This document shows, piece by piece, positions 30,601-37,956 of a stretch of 64,000 nucleotides of DNA. Made by a program: the position numbers and the translations under genes. Positions within the stretch are counted from its first letter, which is position 1; every line of letters starts with the position of its first letter. The notes beneath the pieces were generated by a model. The model searched no databases and had not been told where the DNA came from. It saw only the letters and a list, made by a program, of their open reading frames with translations. Origin of the DNA: Pseudomonas fluorescens (GTDB lineage Bacteria; Pseudomonadota; Gammaproteobacteria; Pseudomonadales; Pseudomonadaceae); the NCBI RefSeq assembly GCF_902497785.1, contig NZ_CABVHK010000020.1, positions 62,001 through 126,000 on the forward strand, given 5' to 3'.

Positions 30601-31156
30601 GGTTGTCGGGCTCGAGTGGCTTCACACCGCCCTTGATGTGTTTGAGCTGATCCCGCCCGGCCGCCCAGTCTTCCAGCCAATCGGCACGATAGACCTGGTA
30701 TTGATCGAACAGGTCCGCCAGCCGCTCACAAAGCTGGTAGAGCTTGCGCTGATCATCGTCGTCCTGAAGGAAACGCTGCAAGCTGCTGAAATCGGGTTTG
30801 CCCAGCAATTGAGGCAGCAAGCGCATGAGGCGCCAGCTCAGTGCGGTCTTGTCCAGTGGCGAGGACTCAGGTGTCGTCTCAGCCCCCAATACAGACCGAT
30901 ACGCCTGCCACAGAAACCGCGCAGGTAGTTGCACATCCAACGCTGCTGCAATTCCGCAGCCACCGTTATGAGGATCTTCGGCCAGCGCCAGCTTCAACCA
31001 TTGAGCAATGCCGTTGCTGTGCACCAGCACCACTTCATTTTCCAGCGGGGCCAACGGGTAGCGCTGCATCCAGTTCACCGCCAGCTCACGCAAATCATCC
31101 AGACGATTGCCATGAATGATCATGAAGCCAGGCTTCAACGAATCCGCATCCTGCAT
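27671..31156 (-). CDS. recC: Exodeoxyribonuclease V gamma subunit RecC
   Basis: 1161 residues. The N-terminus GFMIIHGNRLDDLRELAVNW is the inactive helicase-like domain that recognises Chi. Family segments HNPCRHHWGDI, SLRQLDGFVRDPVGAFF-like TLRQLDGFVRDPVGAFFQQ and the C-terminal dead-nuclease domain are present. ATGs at 31156 and 31123 are both possible starts. The gene lies 147 bases downstream of the LeoA-like dynamin gene on the same strand with no obvious terminator between, so readthrough from the dynamin operon is possible. Confidence 0.96.
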   Translation of the reverse strand: MQDADSLKPGFMIIHGNRLDDLRELAVNWMQRYPLAPLENEVVLVHSNGIAQWLKLALAEDPHNGGCGIAAALDVQLPARFLWQAYRSVLGAETTPESSPLDKTALSWRLMRLLPQLLGKPDFSSLQRFLQDDDDQRKLYQLCERLADLFDQYQVYRADWLEDWAAGRDQLKHIKGGVKPLEPDNLWQAQLWREVLADVGEGALEQSRAGVHKRFVAHLREAGQAPAGLPRRVVVFGISSMPAQVLEALAILSRYSQVLLCVHNPCRHHWGDIVADKDLLGHAYRRQPNRSASMTASQHGQPLLAAWGKQGRDYINLLDHYDEPASYRHLFEGLNGGRIDLFNDEPPSSLLGQLQSDILELRPLAETREVWAPVDVAQDRSVRFHVVHSAQREVEVLHDQLLARFSANPQLSPRDVIVMVPDINAYAPHIEAVFGQVPRHDPRYLPFTLADQGQRGRQPLLIALEHLLKLPHSRFAVSDILDLLDVPALRARFGIAEADVPILQRWIDGAGVRWGLDAGQRESLDMPAGLEQNTWRFGMRRMLLGYAAGQGPEFNGIEPYDEVSGLEAALAGPLLTLLDHLDIARRDLQQPATPVLWAERLQSLLKVFFRPVGDAEELLVNQLLKLLDDWLRTCEAAQFSEPLPLSVMHEAWLSGIEEGGLSQRFLAGAVNFCTLMPMRAIPFKVVCLLGMNDGDYPRQQSPVDFDLMRNDYRPGDRSRREDDRYLLLEALLSAREQLYVSWVGRNIRDNSERVPSVLIGQLRDHLASGWQLAQSTATPESLLHALTQEHPLQPFSPAYFADQPGPDGLFTYSHEWREVHESRTEQPAASLLPEWVQDTPLTLRQLDGFVRDPVGAFFQQRLKVKFDNNELISRDDETFQLDNLENWQHQDRLSQALKRWVEEDYQPEGAMAELDLHVQRLQREGKLPMGGFGALSAASLAEPLPDMLARYHAQLQAWPEIEEGQTAATIAANTSTPGLHDWLGGIRRNSQGERAYLQLDSKKLIRKDRFEWHNLVRPWVRHLALQLNDQRCTTVLVSLNGDVVFRPLSAKQAQEQLQSLLNAWVAGMREPLPVACKSAFAWLEGGGQASDTALDKAREKYEGNNYQDPGEAKRSFPLRRAYPDFDSLCAAKVFPKWAEVLYGGLFNHLSPSRAGSDQCSQ

Positions 31157-31303
31157 AAACGCTTCCCTCAGGTTTGAACGGGCAGCTCCGCGGTACAGAG
31201 CAGCAAAAGGCCATCACTTTAAAACGATAGGGATATGCGCCGCCAGCACGAAGCACCTTCGGCGCCCCCCCTTCCCAGCACCTGTTTCAGAGCCTCACGG
31301 CAT

Positions 31304-33007
31304 TCAATTCAGCACCTTGAATTCCGCATCGATGGTTTCTGCCTCAATACGCCACGCCTGAAAACGTTGCTGGCGTTCGTTGCTCTCTTTCAGGCTGTTC
31401 TGGAGCGTGGCGACGCTGTCTTTCAGTTCCAGATACTTGCCGAAGAACTGCTCTTTGAATTCTTCGGCGTCGATCAAACCGATTAGCTCCTTACGCTGCT
31501 TCTCGAAATCTTCAACCATCTTCGCGATTGAGAGACGGAACGCCTCTTCCCGCTTGTATTGCTCCCAGCTGTCCCAGGCTTCAATGGCGACGCCAACGAA
31601 GGCCAGCGCACCGTTGGCACCTTTGGCGAAATTCACCGCGCCCCAGGGTTTGAATTTCAGCAGTGAGCCAAGCTCCATGCCTACCATCTTGCCAGCGCTG
31701 ACGAGGGTGTCGCGGGCGGCCAATACGGTGGTGTTGTTGATCACGTTGCCTTTAAGCAGGTGATTGACACCCTGCTTGCCGAATGCACGGACGTTGGTGT
31801 TGAAATGGTTGATTTCGGTATCGAAGCCAAGCTGCATCTTCGCCACGTCAAGGGTGATGGACTCGGTCTGGCGGCTGAACTCGTTCTGTAAACGCCTGGT
31901 CAGAACGATGCCTTCGGCGCCGATTTCGCGCTCGAAAAAGTCGCCGAACGTCTCCAGGCTGCTGCCCTTGGCTTGCATGATCAGATCAGTGAAATAGCGC
32001 ACTACGAAGGAACTCAAACTTCTGCGCACCGCTTCAATTTCAAGTCCGGTCTTTTCCAACTGGCCTTCAGAGCGGCTTTTCAGCTCGCGCAATTTGCTCA
32101 CTTCCTGCGAGATTTTCTGATCGTTTTCGATGGCCACCGGCAGCTGTTTATTTAGCACATCACGAATCACGCTATTGTGCACTTCGCCTGCCAGCGCGGC
32201 ACTTCCGCCGTTGTTCTGGATTTTGCTGGTGGTTGCCGATTGCAGGCTGGCGATATGGGATAGCGTTTTGAACTGGCCGATATTGGCCAGCCAATGATCA
32301 AAACCCAGATCAAATGGATTGGCCGCCACAGCCACGATGGACAGCTGGGCAACTTCCGCTTCGCTCAGCCCGACCAACTCGCGCAGGCGACCAGTGACGT
32401 TAGTACATTTCACCGCCAGGTTGGTCTGGTAGTCCTGCTCGTCTTCGACGTCGGCCACTTCATCGAAACGGCTGAGGACGAATACCGTGCGCGGCAGCAG
32501 GTCCAAAGTACGGAACAACCACACCAGATCACCTTGGTGGCTCTCCTTGATCGGGTTGGTGGAGTTCATTACGTAGAGCACCAGATGGGCTTCGCTGACG
32601 TATTTCCTGGTGATGTCTTTGTACTTTTCGACGGCGTTGGTTTCGGCATTCACCTGTTCCTTGAAGCCGAACAACCCCGGGGTGTCGATCAATACAAAGT
32701 CGTCACCCACTTCGTACACCTTCACCTCATTAGACGACTCCTGGTGGCTGATTTTCATGCTGGATGTATCCAGCTTTTCCATCCAGGCTGCAGCGATAGA
32801 CGTCTTGCCTTCGGAGAACCCGCCAATCAGCGCCACTTTGAGTTTTTCGCCGGCCACGCTATCGATAGCGGTTTGCAGTTTGCTTTTCAACGCAGGGTCT
32901 ACCAGTACCCCGGCTGCTTCGCCTTGATCAAGAAACCTGAGCAGTTTGCCGAGCAGCTCTACCGAGCGCGCTTGCTGAGCCTTGAATGTATCGAGGGTAT
33001 GTTCCAT
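31304..33007 (-). CDS. LeoA-like bacterial dynamin GTPase
   Basis: 567 residues. G1 is GGFSEGKTS (62-70), G3 is DTPG (106-109, within VLIDTPGLFGF), and G4 is SRFD (177-180) in place of [NT]KxD. A long helical stalk follows, with a mildly hydrophobic stretch (GALAFVGVAIEAW) about 80 residues from the end. The size and GFSEGKT P-loop resemble LeoA of enterotoxigenic E. coli, a dynamin-like protein that bends or fuses membrane. I choose the ATG at 33007; its A is the last base of the TGA ending the hydrolase-dynamin gene, so the two are translationally coupled. Paired dynamins of this kind usually act as heterodimers. Confidence 0.88.
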   Translation of the reverse strand: MEHTLDTFKAQQARSVELLGKLLRFLDQGEAAGVLVDPALKSKLQTAIDSVAGEKLKVALIGGFSEGKTSIAAAWMEKLDTSSMKISHQESSNEVKVYEVGDDFVLIDTPGLFGFKEQVNAETNAVEKYKDITRKYVSEAHLVLYVMNSTNPIKESHQGDLVWLFRTLDLLPRTVFVLSRFDEVADVEDEQDYQTNLAVKCTNVTGRLRELVGLSEAEVAQLSIVAVAANPFDLGFDHWLANIGQFKTLSHIASLQSATTSKIQNNGGSAALAGEVHNSVIRDVLNKQLPVAIENDQKISQEVSKLRELKSRSEGQLEKTGLEIEAVRRSLSSFVVRYFTDLIMQAKGSSLETFGDFFEREIGAEGIVLTRRLQNEFSRQTESITLDVAKMQLGFDTEINHFNTNVRAFGKQGVNHLLKGNVINNTTVLAARDTLVSAGKMVGMELGSLLKFKPWGAVNFAKGANGALAFVGVAIEAWDSWEQYKREEAFRLSIAKMVEDFEKQRKELIGLIDAEEFKEQFFGKYLELKDSVATLQNSLKESNERQQRFQAWRIEAETIDAEFKVLN

Positions 33008-36000
33008 CAAAGGGTTCCTGCATTGTCGATTTGGCGGGAGAGGGTACTAAGCTGATCGGTCGACTGGCCCAGCAGTTGTACCAGGCCGGCAGTCTGTTTG
33101 ATCGGGGCCTCGAGTGCCTGGTCCAGCACACGGATTTTTTTCTCCATGTCCGCCAAGGCCGTTTTCAAACCATCGTGCAGCAAGGTGCGTAATTGACCGG
33201 TGACTTCGCGCAGGTTGCTATCGACGGCCTCGCGTTGCTGGGACTTCTTGTAGTCGGAACTGAACGCGCCTCTTACGGCCTTGTACGTGGATATAACAAG
33301 CCCGGCGAGTGCGGGGGCAAGTACCAATAAGGTGGCTCCGCCAGTAAAAATCGCGGCGGCAATAGTGCCGGCCACGCCAAGCAGCAAACTGCCGACCTTG
33401 ATACCGTTGTCGATTTCTATCTTGAGATCAAACCTGGTGTGCAGACTGGTTTTGCCGAGTGTGGCGTAGATGCCAGTCAGTTCGCGGGCCTGCGCCTCAA
33501 AGCGGATAAGAATATCTTCGGCTTCCTTCTGGAAGCGCTCGACTTCTTTGGCAATGGCGACCGGTAGCTGATCGCTCAATTGCTTTTGCTGGGCCTCGAT
33601 GGCATTCCTGAACGCTTGCTTGAATTCATCGTTGCTGATGTCGGCATCAATGCGTTCGTACATGACGCTTCGCACGTCACTGACAAACTGATCGATCTCG
33701 GTTTCACCGGCTGTTTCCACACGTTTTTTCAAGGATGTGAAACTACCCTTCAGTTGCACCTGGGCACTCTGGCCGTCCAGGCGCAGATTTTCCAGCAACT
33801 GGCTGAACCTCGCTTTCAGAGCGTCCAGAGCGCTGACCGTGTGGTCCAGCGCATCCTTGGCCTTATGGAAGTTGGCCCGGGTGATCTTGGCTTCGCTGCC
33901 AGCGAGCAGATTGGCGTTGAGCAGGTACAAGAATCCGCGCAACCGGGTTTTTTCCAGCAGTTCTTCGGGTTGGAAGTCTGCAAGTATTTTGCTGCGCTTG
34001 GTGGCGTTCTGCGAGTTCGGCGCAAAGTGTTCGGTGGCGGCCAAAAACGCAGGTAGCGCTGAGAGCGAGAACACGTTGCGGTAGTGGTCTCCAAGCTGCA
34101 TGCGCATCTTCTCGTTCAGCCCTTCCAGGCTCAGGGCTTCATCTTCGGAAATTAATGGACGGTCTATAAGCGAGTGTTTTGGGTTTTGGATTTTCTTGTT
34201 GAAAATCGTCCAGACCTCGGTTTGCGCGCCCAAGTGTTCCTTGATTTTTTCCAGCGTGCCCTTACGTTGCTCGTCACCTGTTTGCGGGGGTGCCGCCTGG
34301 TTGGTTACGTAAAGCACAGCATGAGCGGTTTGCACGGCTCTCTCGATCTGGCTGACGACTAACCCTTCGCTACCTTCGATACCGGGTACATCCAGCAAGG
34401 CGAACGGCTGGCCGTTCAGTGTGAGGTCGTAGCGCTGGGTTTTGCGGGTGAAATCGGGACGACCATCGCCAATGATTTCCCCATCGGCCAGGGATTGCAG
34501 CTTCTCAAGGTCACTGTCACTAACAAGCAGTTGGTCTGCCTGTTGTTGCGCAAGCGCGTGCCTGCCCTGCTCCGCCTCGCTGTGTTGCACGCGCAAGGGT
34601 CCGATGGCGCTATCGCGCGCAGTAACAACGTGGGGCAACTGCTGCTCGGCGAGGACCAGTTGCGCTTCCTCTGGCATCTTTTTGAATACACGGATCAGCT
34701 TCTGCCACAGCGAGGCGGTTTCTTTGCGCTCGGCAATCAAGGCTCTGAGGCCGGTAATGGCGTTCAAGGCATCGCTGTGCAATTGGTCATGGTGCTCAGT
34801 CGTGGCATGGAGCTGTTGCGCAAGTTCGCCAAGCTTGACGTCGGTCTGTTCAATGGCCTGTTGCAGGCGCTGCAGATTCGCTTCGCCAAGCCCGTATTTG
34901 TTGTGCAAGTCGCGGAACGCCTGTTGATGCGCCATCTTGGTGGGCTCTTGCAACAGAATGCGCAGAGTTTCAATCAGCGTCGACTTGCCGGCACCGGTTT
35001 CGCCATACACCGCAATGGTGAAAGTTTTCCACTCGGCGTTTTCTTGCAGTTCCTTAAGTTGCGTCCGCAACGTTGCTTGCTGTTCGTTCAGCAGCCCACG
35101 CGCGTCTTGTTGCGCCAGATCCAGTGCAGGGTCGGTCGACGGGGTGTTCAGTGACAGGGCGATACGCGCCAGCTCATCATTGATTCGTTGGTAAATGTCG
35201 TCTGGCGTTCTGAGTTCGAGCGTCACGGTGTCTACTTCCTGGAGCGGTGTCGGTGAAGGCTCAGGGGCGGAAGTGTCGAACACCTCCTCCAGAACCTCGA
35301 CATCCTTTTCTTGCCGGGCCGCCTGGAACCGCACATGGGTCAGCACCTGGGGTAGCTTTTTCCAGTAATCCCCGTGGCCGAAGTCGGTGATTTCGATGTT
35401 CTCGAAGTGCTCGACCTGATTGCGACCCAGGCAAGTCTCGCCGGCATTCATCAGCAGGGTCCAATCTGATTTGGAGTAGGCGTTGATCAGCCGACCTTTG
35501 AGCACACTGCGCAGGCGTTGCGCCTCCTGCGGCTCGACCGTTGCTGCAGCCGCCATCAGCAACACATCGTTGACCACAAGCCGATGACCCGGCCCGGCGC
35601 ACAATTTTTTCAGGCAGCTGATAACAAGACGCCCACCGAGCGAGTGGCCGATCAGGTTGATGGTATTGATGCCCAGGTGATTATTGCGCAGGTGTTCGCT
35701 GAGTTGTTCGAGCAGCGATTCGCCCATCTCTTCGGCGCGCGAGCGTATTTGCCAGAAATGCGCGCCACGATCCACAGCAGCCACTGCGGCAGTGATCGGC
35801 AAGGACACGCCACTTGACGCTTTGAGTAGGGTTTTTGACGTTTGATTGAAACGGGCAAAGTGGCTAGACGGCCAGAAGGCGAAAATATTCGTATGGTGGC
35901 GGATAGATTCAGGAATGCTCGCCAGTAAAGTTTGCCGGTCTTCAACGTTGTGGCCGGCGCTGTAACCGTGGATGAAGATGTTCGCTTCGTTCGATCCGCG

Positions 36001-36042
36001 ACTTTCGTTTGGAAGGCTGCTGAATGTAAACAATTTGCTCAT
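33007..36042 (-). CDS. Alpha/beta hydrolase (DUF726-type) fused to a dynamin-like GTPase
   Basis: 1011 residues. Residues 1-240 are an alpha/beta hydrolase of TMCO4/DUF726 type: NIFIHGYSAGH (oxyanion region), nucleophile elbow LIGHSLGG (S134), likely acid in SKSDW (D193) and His in DFGHGDYW (H223). After a 90-residue linker comes a GTPase with P-loop GETGAGKS (347-354) and G3 LLDVPG (551-554). The 200 residues between them contain a long coiled-coil hairpin. G4 is weak (NKKI, 615-618). A stalk follows, then a hydrophobic hairpin (about 883-920: LLLGVAGTIAAAIF, LLVLAPALAGLVI) and a final coiled coil. Predicted action at the membrane, with a lipid or ester as hydrolase substrate. It is coupled to the LeoA-like gene by stop/start overlap. 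Confidence 0.85.
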   Translation of the reverse strand: MSKLFTFSSLPNESRGSNEANIFIHGYSAGHNVEDRQTLLASIPESIRHHTNIFAFWPSSHFARFNQTSKTLLKASSGVSLPITAAVAAVDRGAHFWQIRSRAEEMGESLLEQLSEHLRNNHLGINTINLIGHSLGGRLVISCLKKLCAGPGHRLVVNDVLLMAAAATVEPQEAQRLRSVLKGRLINAYSKSDWTLLMNAGETCLGRNQVEHFENIEITDFGHGDYWKKLPQVLTHVRFQAARQEKDVEVLEEVFDTSAPEPSPTPLQEVDTVTLELRTPDDIYQRINDELARIALSLNTPSTDPALDLAQQDARGLLNEQQATLRTQLKELQENAEWKTFTIAVYGETGAGKSTLIETLRILLQEPTKMAHQQAFRDLHNKYGLGEANLQRLQQAIEQTDVKLGELAQQLHATTEHHDQLHSDALNAITGLRALIAERKETASLWQKLIRVFKKMPEEAQLVLAEQQLPHVVTARDSAIGPLRVQHSEAEQGRHALAQQQADQLLVSDSDLEKLQSLADGEIIGDGRPDFTRKTQRYDLTLNGQPFALLDVPGIEGSEGLVVSQIERAVQTAHAVLYVTNQAAPPQTGDEQRKGTLEKIKEHLGAQTEVWTIFNKKIQNPKHSLIDRPLISEDEALSLEGLNEKMRMQLGDHYRNVFSLSALPAFLAATEHFAPNSQNATKRSKILADFQPEELLEKTRLRGFLYLLNANLLAGSEAKITRANFHKAKDALDHTVSALDALKARFSQLLENLRLDGQSAQVQLKGSFTSLKKRVETAGETEIDQFVSDVRSVMYERIDADISNDEFKQAFRNAIEAQQKQLSDQLPVAIAKEVERFQKEAEDILIRFEAQARELTGIYATLGKTSLHTRFDLKIEIDNGIKVGSLLLGVAGTIAAAIFTGGATLLVLAPALAGLVISTYKAVRGAFSSDYKKSQQREAVDSNLREVTGQLRTLLHDGLKTALADMEKKIRVLDQALEAPIKQTAGLVQLLGQSTDQLSTLSRQIDNAGTL

Positions 36043-36064
36043 GGAATTATGTGTATCCCTGTTA

Positions 36065-36334
36065 TTACAGCCAACGCCTGGCGATGGTGACGATCAAGTG
36101 CAGGCACAGCGCTACACCGACTAACACCGCCACCACTTTGGCTGCCATGAAGAAAAACTCCTGCACGTCCCTGGACAAAAAGCCCAGTAACAGCCCCATG
36201 CCAGCAATCAGTGCCGTGATAAGCAACAGGCCTATATAGGGACGCAGCAGCCGCGAAGTGCCACCGCGCTCAATCAGACTGGAGAGCGCTCCAAGCACGA
36301 TAAAAAACACCACAACGCCCACTAGAACGCCCAT
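36065..36334 (-). CDS. Small three-helix membrane protein
   Basis: 89 residues, strongly hydrophobic, with predicted helices at about 1-22 (GVLVGVVVFFIVLGAL), 33-53 (YIGLLLITALIAGMGLLLGF) and 60-83 (FFFMAAKVVAVLVGVALCL). Short basic connectors (RLLRP; ARRWL at the end) suggest an inward C-terminus. It starts the dynamin operon: its stop is 22 bases before the hydrolase-dynamin ATG. It may recruit the dynamins to the inner membrane, by analogy with small partners of other bacterial dynamins. No family recognised. Confidence 0.75.
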   Translation of the reverse strand: MGVLVGVVVFFIVLGALSSLIERGGTSRLLRPYIGLLLITALIAGMGLLLGFLSRDVQEFFFMAAKVVAVLVGVALCLHLIVTIARRWL

Positions 36335-36411
36335 AAATCACCCCCTGCCATACAACGCACTCACTTCTAATCAGCAGCGCGTTCAGTCACCGCCCTGACT
36401 TAATGAAAATA

Positions 36412-36480
36412 GGCATGCATAGCACGTGCTAGACACGTCATGCCCTCCCTGATTAAGGCTTATCGACGGCCCCCCGGCAA
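36412..36480 (-). promoter_or_regulatory. Promoter and nested palindromic operator upstream of the dynamin operon
   Basis: Reading on the minus strand: TTGCCG (36480-36475), 17-base spacer, CTTAAT (36457-36452), predicted start near 36445. Right at the start lies a nested dyad. GGCATG (36412-36417) pairs with CATGCC (36439-36444), and inside is the perfect 12-base palindrome TAGCACGTGCTA (36420-36431). The position is what one expects of a repressor site controlling the operon that begins at 36334. Found by eye. Confidence 0.5.
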
Positions 36481-36600
36481 TCTTGAGGGATAAAGCCGGC
36501 AGGTGGGCGCCGATACCTTTCCCACTGAGCAAGGCGATTCCACGCCAGCACCCACAGCGCGCATCAGGCAGGCGTTGCTCCTGGCGTTCGAGCAAGACGG

Positions 36601-36801
36601 CTATCTGCGTAACCGGGCAAACCACTCTGCCAGCGTACGGTCGATCATCGTGGCCGGTTGCCAGGTCAACGCTTCGCTGCCACAGCGCTCGCACCGATCA
36701 CACCAATCCCCCGGCCCAAGGGCATCGCTGAGCGGCGCCACCGTCTTCTTCCAGCCACATTTGCCACAGGCAAAGGTGAAGGGTCTTGGTCTTACTGGCA
36801 T
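36601..36801 (-). CDS. Zinc-ribbon protein, distal paralogue
   Basis: 66 residues: MPVRPRPFTFACGKCGWKKT, SDALGPGDWCDRCERCGSEA, and a short helical end (LAEWFARLRR). CGKC and CERC give a four-cysteine zinc site. It matches the proximal copy at 19259-19579 across PFTFxCxxCxWxKT and SDALGxG but lacks the acidic tail. It lies 99 bases after the distal coiled-coil gene, same order as the proximal pair. Function unknown; zinc-binding is inferred. Confidence 0.75.
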   Translation of the reverse strand: MPVRPRPFTFACGKCGWKKTVAPLSDALGPGDWCDRCERCGSEALTWQPATMIDRTLAEWFARLRR

Positions 36802-36900
36802 GTCATGACTCCTGTGTTGCGCTTTCGCTAAATTCGATCTGCCGCCCTGACGAACGCCGGTGCGATCTATCGCTATAAACCTGAATTCGACCGAACGCCT

Positions 36901-37158
36901 TTACACCACAGGCAACAAGGCCTGGAGAATTTCCAGTTTGCGCTGCAACTGTTGCACATGGGCCTTTTCCGCTCGCAGCGCCGACCGGAGCTCGCGATTT
37001 TCCTCGGCCTGCCCACTTGCGCGCTGCTGACGCTCGCGCGTAGTGAGGTGCCATTGACTGAGCAAGCGCCAGGTTTTAGTGCAGCGCACATACAGCGCAG
37101 CCAACACTGAAAGGATCAGCATCAGCATCACCATCGACACCAGGCTCTCAGCGGCCAT
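36901..37158 (-). CDS. Membrane-anchored coiled-coil protein, distal paralogue
   Basis: 85 residues, started at MAAESLVSMV. Single transmembrane helix (MVMLMLILSVLAALYV), then a coiled coil nearly identical to the proximal copy (RERQQRASGQAEENRELRSA; KAHVQQLQRKLEILQALLPV). The start codon lies inside the end of the Sel1-repeat gene (11-base overlap), so the two are co-translated. The paired paralogues on both sides of recBCD and the dynamins suggest one duplicated module. Confidence 0.75.
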   Translation of the reverse strand: MAAESLVSMVMLMLILSVLAALYVRCTKTWRLLSQWHLTTRERQQRASGQAEENRELRSALRAEKAHVQQLQRKLEILQALLPVV

Positions 37159-37765
37159 AGGATTTTTCTCCCGAGGCAGACGCCGCGCCGAAAGCCAGCC
37201 GATACCAGTGCGTCGCCATGCCAAAGTCCGGCCCCTGACCGCCCACGCCTTTCTCATGCAACAGCCCCAGCGCCCCCGCCGCAACCGTGATACCGCGTTC
37301 ATAGGCCTGCTCGTAGTAGCAGGCCGCGAGATCGTGGTTAACGCACATGCCGCGGCCGTACCAGGCTTGTTCGGCCAGGTTGAATGCCGCCTCGCCCGAA
37401 CCCAGCGCGTACGCGAGTTTGAACAACCGACGAGCCAGCACGCTGTCGAAAGGGACGCGGCTGCCATTGATCCATAACCAGCCGAGATCATTGAGTGCAT
37501 CGGGGTCCGCCGCGAGGGCGTCATCGCGTAGCGATCGATACAGGAAGCGCAGCAGAGCGGGATCGGCCATCGTGGCCAGAGGGTTGGCGGCTTTGAGGGT
37601 GATGTCGGCCAGTTTCCCGTCGACGGGCGCTTTCAACACTCTCAGGGACGGCATGCCGATGTCTGCATCCGCCGCACAGGGCGCCCGGGATTCGACAATC
37701 TGCAAATGCTCGGCAGCAGGCAACAGCGCATCCAGCAACTGGAATACTTTTTCGTCTGGGCTCAT
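37148..37765 (-). CDS. Sel1-repeat (TPR-like) protein
   Basis: About 205 residues if started at MSPDEKVFQLLDALLPA (37765); ATGs at 37789 and 37870 are less likely. The C-terminal half has two to three Sel1-like repeats (ADPDALNDLGWLWINGS; ARRLFKLAYALGSGEAAFNL; AACYYEQAYERGITVAAGAL; HWYRLAFG). Such repeats form an interaction surface and often scaffold signalling or membrane complexes. No signal peptide. It overlaps the coiled-coil gene, which makes it the first gene of a Sel1/coiled-coil/zinc-ribbon set leading into the dynamin operon. Confidence 0.75.
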   Translation of the reverse strand: MSPDEKVFQLLDALLPAAEHLQIVESRAPCAADADIGMPSLRVLKAPVDGKLADITLKAANPLATMADPALLRFLYRSLRDDALAADPDALNDLGWLWINGSRVPFDSVLARRLFKLAYALGSGEAAFNLAEQAWYGRGMCVNHDLAACYYEQAYERGITVAAGALGLLHEKGVGGQGPDFGMATHWYRLAFGAASASGEKSYGR

Positions 37766-37912
37766 TCGGACAGCCTTCTGGTTGATCATTCGATAGGTCC
37801 CATTATCGAAATACCCGCGACATGTTGTGTCGTGGACGAATCCCGGCACAAAAATGTCTTGGCTGATCACTGCAGTGAAGGCGCACCCTGCACCCGAGTC
37901 CGAACGAGCCCA

Positions 37913-37947
37913 CCCGCGCAGGCGCGCAAGCTTCGCGCCTGCGCGGG
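37913..37947 (-). terminator. Long GC hairpin after ohr
   Basis: A perfect 14-bp stem (CCCGCGCAGGCGCG at 37913-37926, CGCGCCTGCGCGGG at 37934-37947) with a 7-base loop, 9 bases beyond the ohr stop. No T tract on either side. Likely ohr transcript end or stabiliser. Confidence 0.6.
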
Positions 37948-37956
37948 CCGGGGTGT

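Noticed and set aside
21913..31156. Idea that this recBCD is a second, horizontally acquired copy
   Set aside because: Length, composition and gene order match the chromosomal recBCD of Pseudomonas, and no damage or foreign codon usage is visible. It is most simply the core locus, though a second copy elsewhere cannot be excluded from one window.
36383..36694. 103-codon open frame on the minus strand
   Set aside because: It overlaps the zinc-ribbon gene in another frame and covers the candidate operator; no recognisable features.
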